A program made the position numbers and the translations under genes. Shown in pieces: positions 62,386 through 63,416 of a stretch of 63,416 bases of DNA. The stretch's first letter is position 1. Every line of letters begins with the position of its first letter. The stretch covers positions 1 through 63,416 of the forward strand of contig JAAYKY010000010.1 of assembly GCA_012522185.1 (NCBI GenBank). Direction: 5' to 3'. Under the pieces are notes generated by a model. It searched no databases and was not told the DNA's origin. It was given only the letters and a program-made list of their open reading frames with translations. The DNA comes from Flavobacteriaceae bacterium (GTDB lineage: Bacteria > Bacteroidota > Bacteroidia > Flavobacteriales > Weeksellaceae).

Positions 62386-62763
62386 TTATTTTTTGTTTTC
62401 TTTTCGGAATTGTCCAGGAGTTTGTCCAATAAATTTTTTGAAGAATTTTGAAAAATTGGATGGATCGTATGTCAATATTTTTGCAATTTCAGAAACGGAT
62501 TTATCCGTTTCTGAAAGCATTTTTTTTGCCTCATCAATAATTTTAAGGTCATAAAAATAACAAGGATGACTTCCAGTTTCTTTTTGAACGGTATCTGTTA
62601 AATGTTTATGAGAAATAAATAATGCGCTGGCAATTTGATTGATTTCCATGAATTCATCAGTTTTTCCCAAAACAACATCTTCAATATGGTTGTCTAAAAA
62701 CTGAAAATAGTTTTCGGTAATTTCTTTACTGCGGGTTACTTTATCTTGTTCTTTATTTGTCAT
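62386..62763 (-). CDS. AraC-type helix-turn-helix regulator
   Basis: 125 aa from Met at 62763. The C-terminal 100 residues are a complete AraC DNA-binding domain with two HTH motifs (INQIASALFISHKHLTDTVQKETGSHPCYFYDLKIIDEAKKML and VSEIAKILTYDPSNFSKFFKKFIGQTPGQFRK). There is no sensory N-terminal domain, only about 25 residues. A -7 box TATTTTTG (minus strand, 62776-62783) precedes the ATG and rules out the longer start. Likely regulator of the following SDR/DoxX/SnoaL genes in the same cassette-like unit. Confidence 0.83.
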   Translation of the reverse strand: MTNKEQDKVTRSKEITENYFQFLDNHIEDVVLGKTDEFMEINQIASALFISHKHLTDTVQKETGSHPCYFYDLKIIDEAKKMLSETDKSVSEIAKILTYDPSNFSKFFKKFIGQTPGQFRKENKK

Positions 62764-62863
62764 ATCCTTATCATTCAAAAATACTGTAAAGTTGCACATT
62801 ATTCCCCATTTATCTATGGTGACCTTTTCGGTTTTTTCTTTTAGAGACGGGTTTCAGTAGGAT

Positions 62864-62969
62864 TGCTGATAACTTTTCGAGGCTTGGCGAAGTGGCGGAT
62901 TAGAAAGACGGAAATTTCAATTTTGCACTTAACCGCCATTTCGCAAAACCGCTGTGCTTGTTGCACAAC
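62864..62969 (-). other. attC-like element C
   Basis: A 106-bp element. The minus strand begins GTTGTGCAAC and ends GTTATCAGCA. Arm TTTGCGAAATGGCGG pairs with CCGCCACTTCGCCAA (one or two mismatches) around a loop with CAAAATTGAAATTTCC, and the end AAGCCTCGAAAA matches element B. The left end (GTTGTGCAAC, itself palindromic) is shared with the last ten bases of the window; the right end is the partner of element B's left end. Confidence 0.65.
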
Positions 62970-63030
62970 TAAAAAATAAATAAAAAAATTTGGTTTTGGG
63001 CATGCTAAGCGACAATGTTTTTGGTGCCTG

Positions 63031-63330
63031 ATGTTGGTAAGGCGGCGGAGTAGTACAGTCGAACCCGTTGTAGGTACACTGATCAACCACCACAATATGA
63101 GACGAATCAATAGCAGAGGGATGGCACAGGCGAACAAACAGGTTCTGATGGCAGCACTCACTTATAATCTGAAGAAATACCTGCGTTTTGTCGTGAAAAA
63201 ACCGAGTGTTTTAGCACAAGTTCTATCTTTAAAACAAGGGAAGGACTGCTCTTTTATAAAAATGCTTTTTAACGATCTTGAAACCTCAATTTTAAGCCAC
63301 CTAAATTTCAGGAATTTGTGCTGGAGCTGA
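63031..63330 (+). pseudogene. IS1182-like transposase remnant
   Basis: Only the C-terminal part is left: RSSTVEPVVGTLINHHNMRR, then INSRGMAQANKQVLMAALTY and NLKKYLRF (about 63046-63188). This is the C-terminal pattern of IS1182-type DDE transposases (RSSTVEP..GTL..., NTRG..ANK...AA..YNLKK). After that the reading frame continues to 63330 without recognisable homology. It lies between element C and the half-site at the window end. Confidence 0.7.
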
Positions 63331-63336
63331 AAAATA

Positions 63337-63376
63337 AACCTCGCTTAAAAAGGCTTAAACGAGGTTGTTTTTTATA
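63337..63376 (+). terminator. Rho-independent terminator
   Basis: AACCTCG (63337-63343) pairs with CGAGGTT (63360-63366), followed by GTTTTTTA. The plus-strand transposase remnant precedes it. Confidence 0.6.
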
Positions 63377-63406
63377 ATAATTTACGTTTTTGCTTTAAAA
63401 CGGGGA

Positions 63407-63416
63407 GTTGTGCAAC
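63407..63416. other. Half-site at the end of the window
   Basis: GTTGTGCAAC occupies the last ten bases. It is the reverse complement of GTTGCACAAC at 62960-62969, so the interval 62960-63416 has complementary ends like the other cassette-like units and would be a further unit with only the transposase remnant. The element beyond it is outside the window. Confidence 0.5.

Larger units (their letters stand above)
60655..62873 (-). mobile_element. Cassette-like unit carrying four genes
   Basis: The unit spans 60655-62873. Its plus-strand start is GTTATCAGCA and its end is TGCTGATAAC, an exact 10-bp inverted pair. It contains an AraC-type regulator, an SDR, a DoxX protein and a SnoaL-like lipoprotein, all on the minus strand. 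At 2.2 kb with four genes it is large for an integron cassette, which usually has one gene. Confidence 0.6.

Noticed and set aside
59061-62969. CRISPR array
   Set aside because: The repeats are long (76-106 bp), only three, spaced by kilobases, and bounded by genes; no short equal spacers.
59061-63416. Classical integron with intI
   Set aside because: No integrase gene, no attI, and the core sites do not follow GTTRRRY; only the cassette-end logic and folding are integron-like.

Overview
The window looks like a chromosomal piece of a low-GC Bacteroidota, order Flavobacteriales, probably close to the Weeksellaceae (family-level placement is inference). Evidence: promoters of the Bacteroidota type (TTTG, 19-21 bp, TAnnTTTG) before dnaA, purM, tRNA and DUF349 genes; weak or absent Shine-Dalgarno sequences; a T9SS C-terminal sorting domain; TamL, DUF4290 and DUF349 proteins; OmpA-type lipoproteins; L-lysine 6-transaminase; and an AccD without zinc-ribbon cysteines. 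No 16S gene is present to settle the taxon.

1-16 kb is core chromosome: tRNA-Ser, asparaginase, a Kbp-like LysM protein, an OmpA lipoprotein, the dnaA / phosphatase / methyltransferase cluster, a thioesterase, yigZ-ribD, a DUF349 protein, aroE-dedA, murA (Asp in place of the fosfomycin-target Cys), a DUF4290 protein, a 2-oxoacid dehydrogenase E2 and glutaryl-CoA dehydrogenase. 16-26 kb is more accessory: a PIN toxin-antitoxin pair, a GLPGLI-like/PNGase F-like secreted protein, an asnB broken by one frameshift, a luciferase-like monooxygenase, a DUF4142 / FAD-Rieske group and a serine hydrolase lipoprotein. 26-40 kb holds trmH and tamL (divergent, 5 bp apart), fba-accD, tRNA-Gly and tRNA-Leu, lpxD, lat, purM, an aspartoacylase-like gene, an MFS pump and a small secreted gene with an in-frame stop, followed by a REP-like palindrome array.

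40-44 kb is a three-gene biotin-dependent acyl-CoA carboxylase operon, followed by a 165-bp MITE with 3-bp target duplications. 44-49 kb groups nucleic-acid-related genes (Pif1-like helicase, WYL regulator, Bcs1-like AAA ATPase, phosphoesterase, DEDDh exonuclease). 49.5-51 kb is a pair resembling quinone-detoxification genes. 51.1-52.1 kb is a repeat-filled gap. 52-58 kb carries a MATE pump, a T9SS cargo protein, and a TPR histidine kinase with its LuxR-type regulator.

The most unusual part is 58.6-63.4 kb. After decayed pieces of an IS3 transposase and an AbiEii-like toxin come three related quasi-palindromic elements (59061-59136, 60563-60664, 62864-62969), with a matching half-site at the very last bases. 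Each interval between elements starts and ends with sequences complementary to each other, as in integron gene cassettes, although the element core sequences are not the classical GTTRRRY type. One interval carries nhaA, one carries an AraC-type regulator / SDR / DoxX / SnoaL-like lipoprotein gene set, and one carries a transposase remnant. The complete genes in them face the same way (minus strand). No integrase gene is in the window. I interpret this as an integron-like cassette array without a local integrase.
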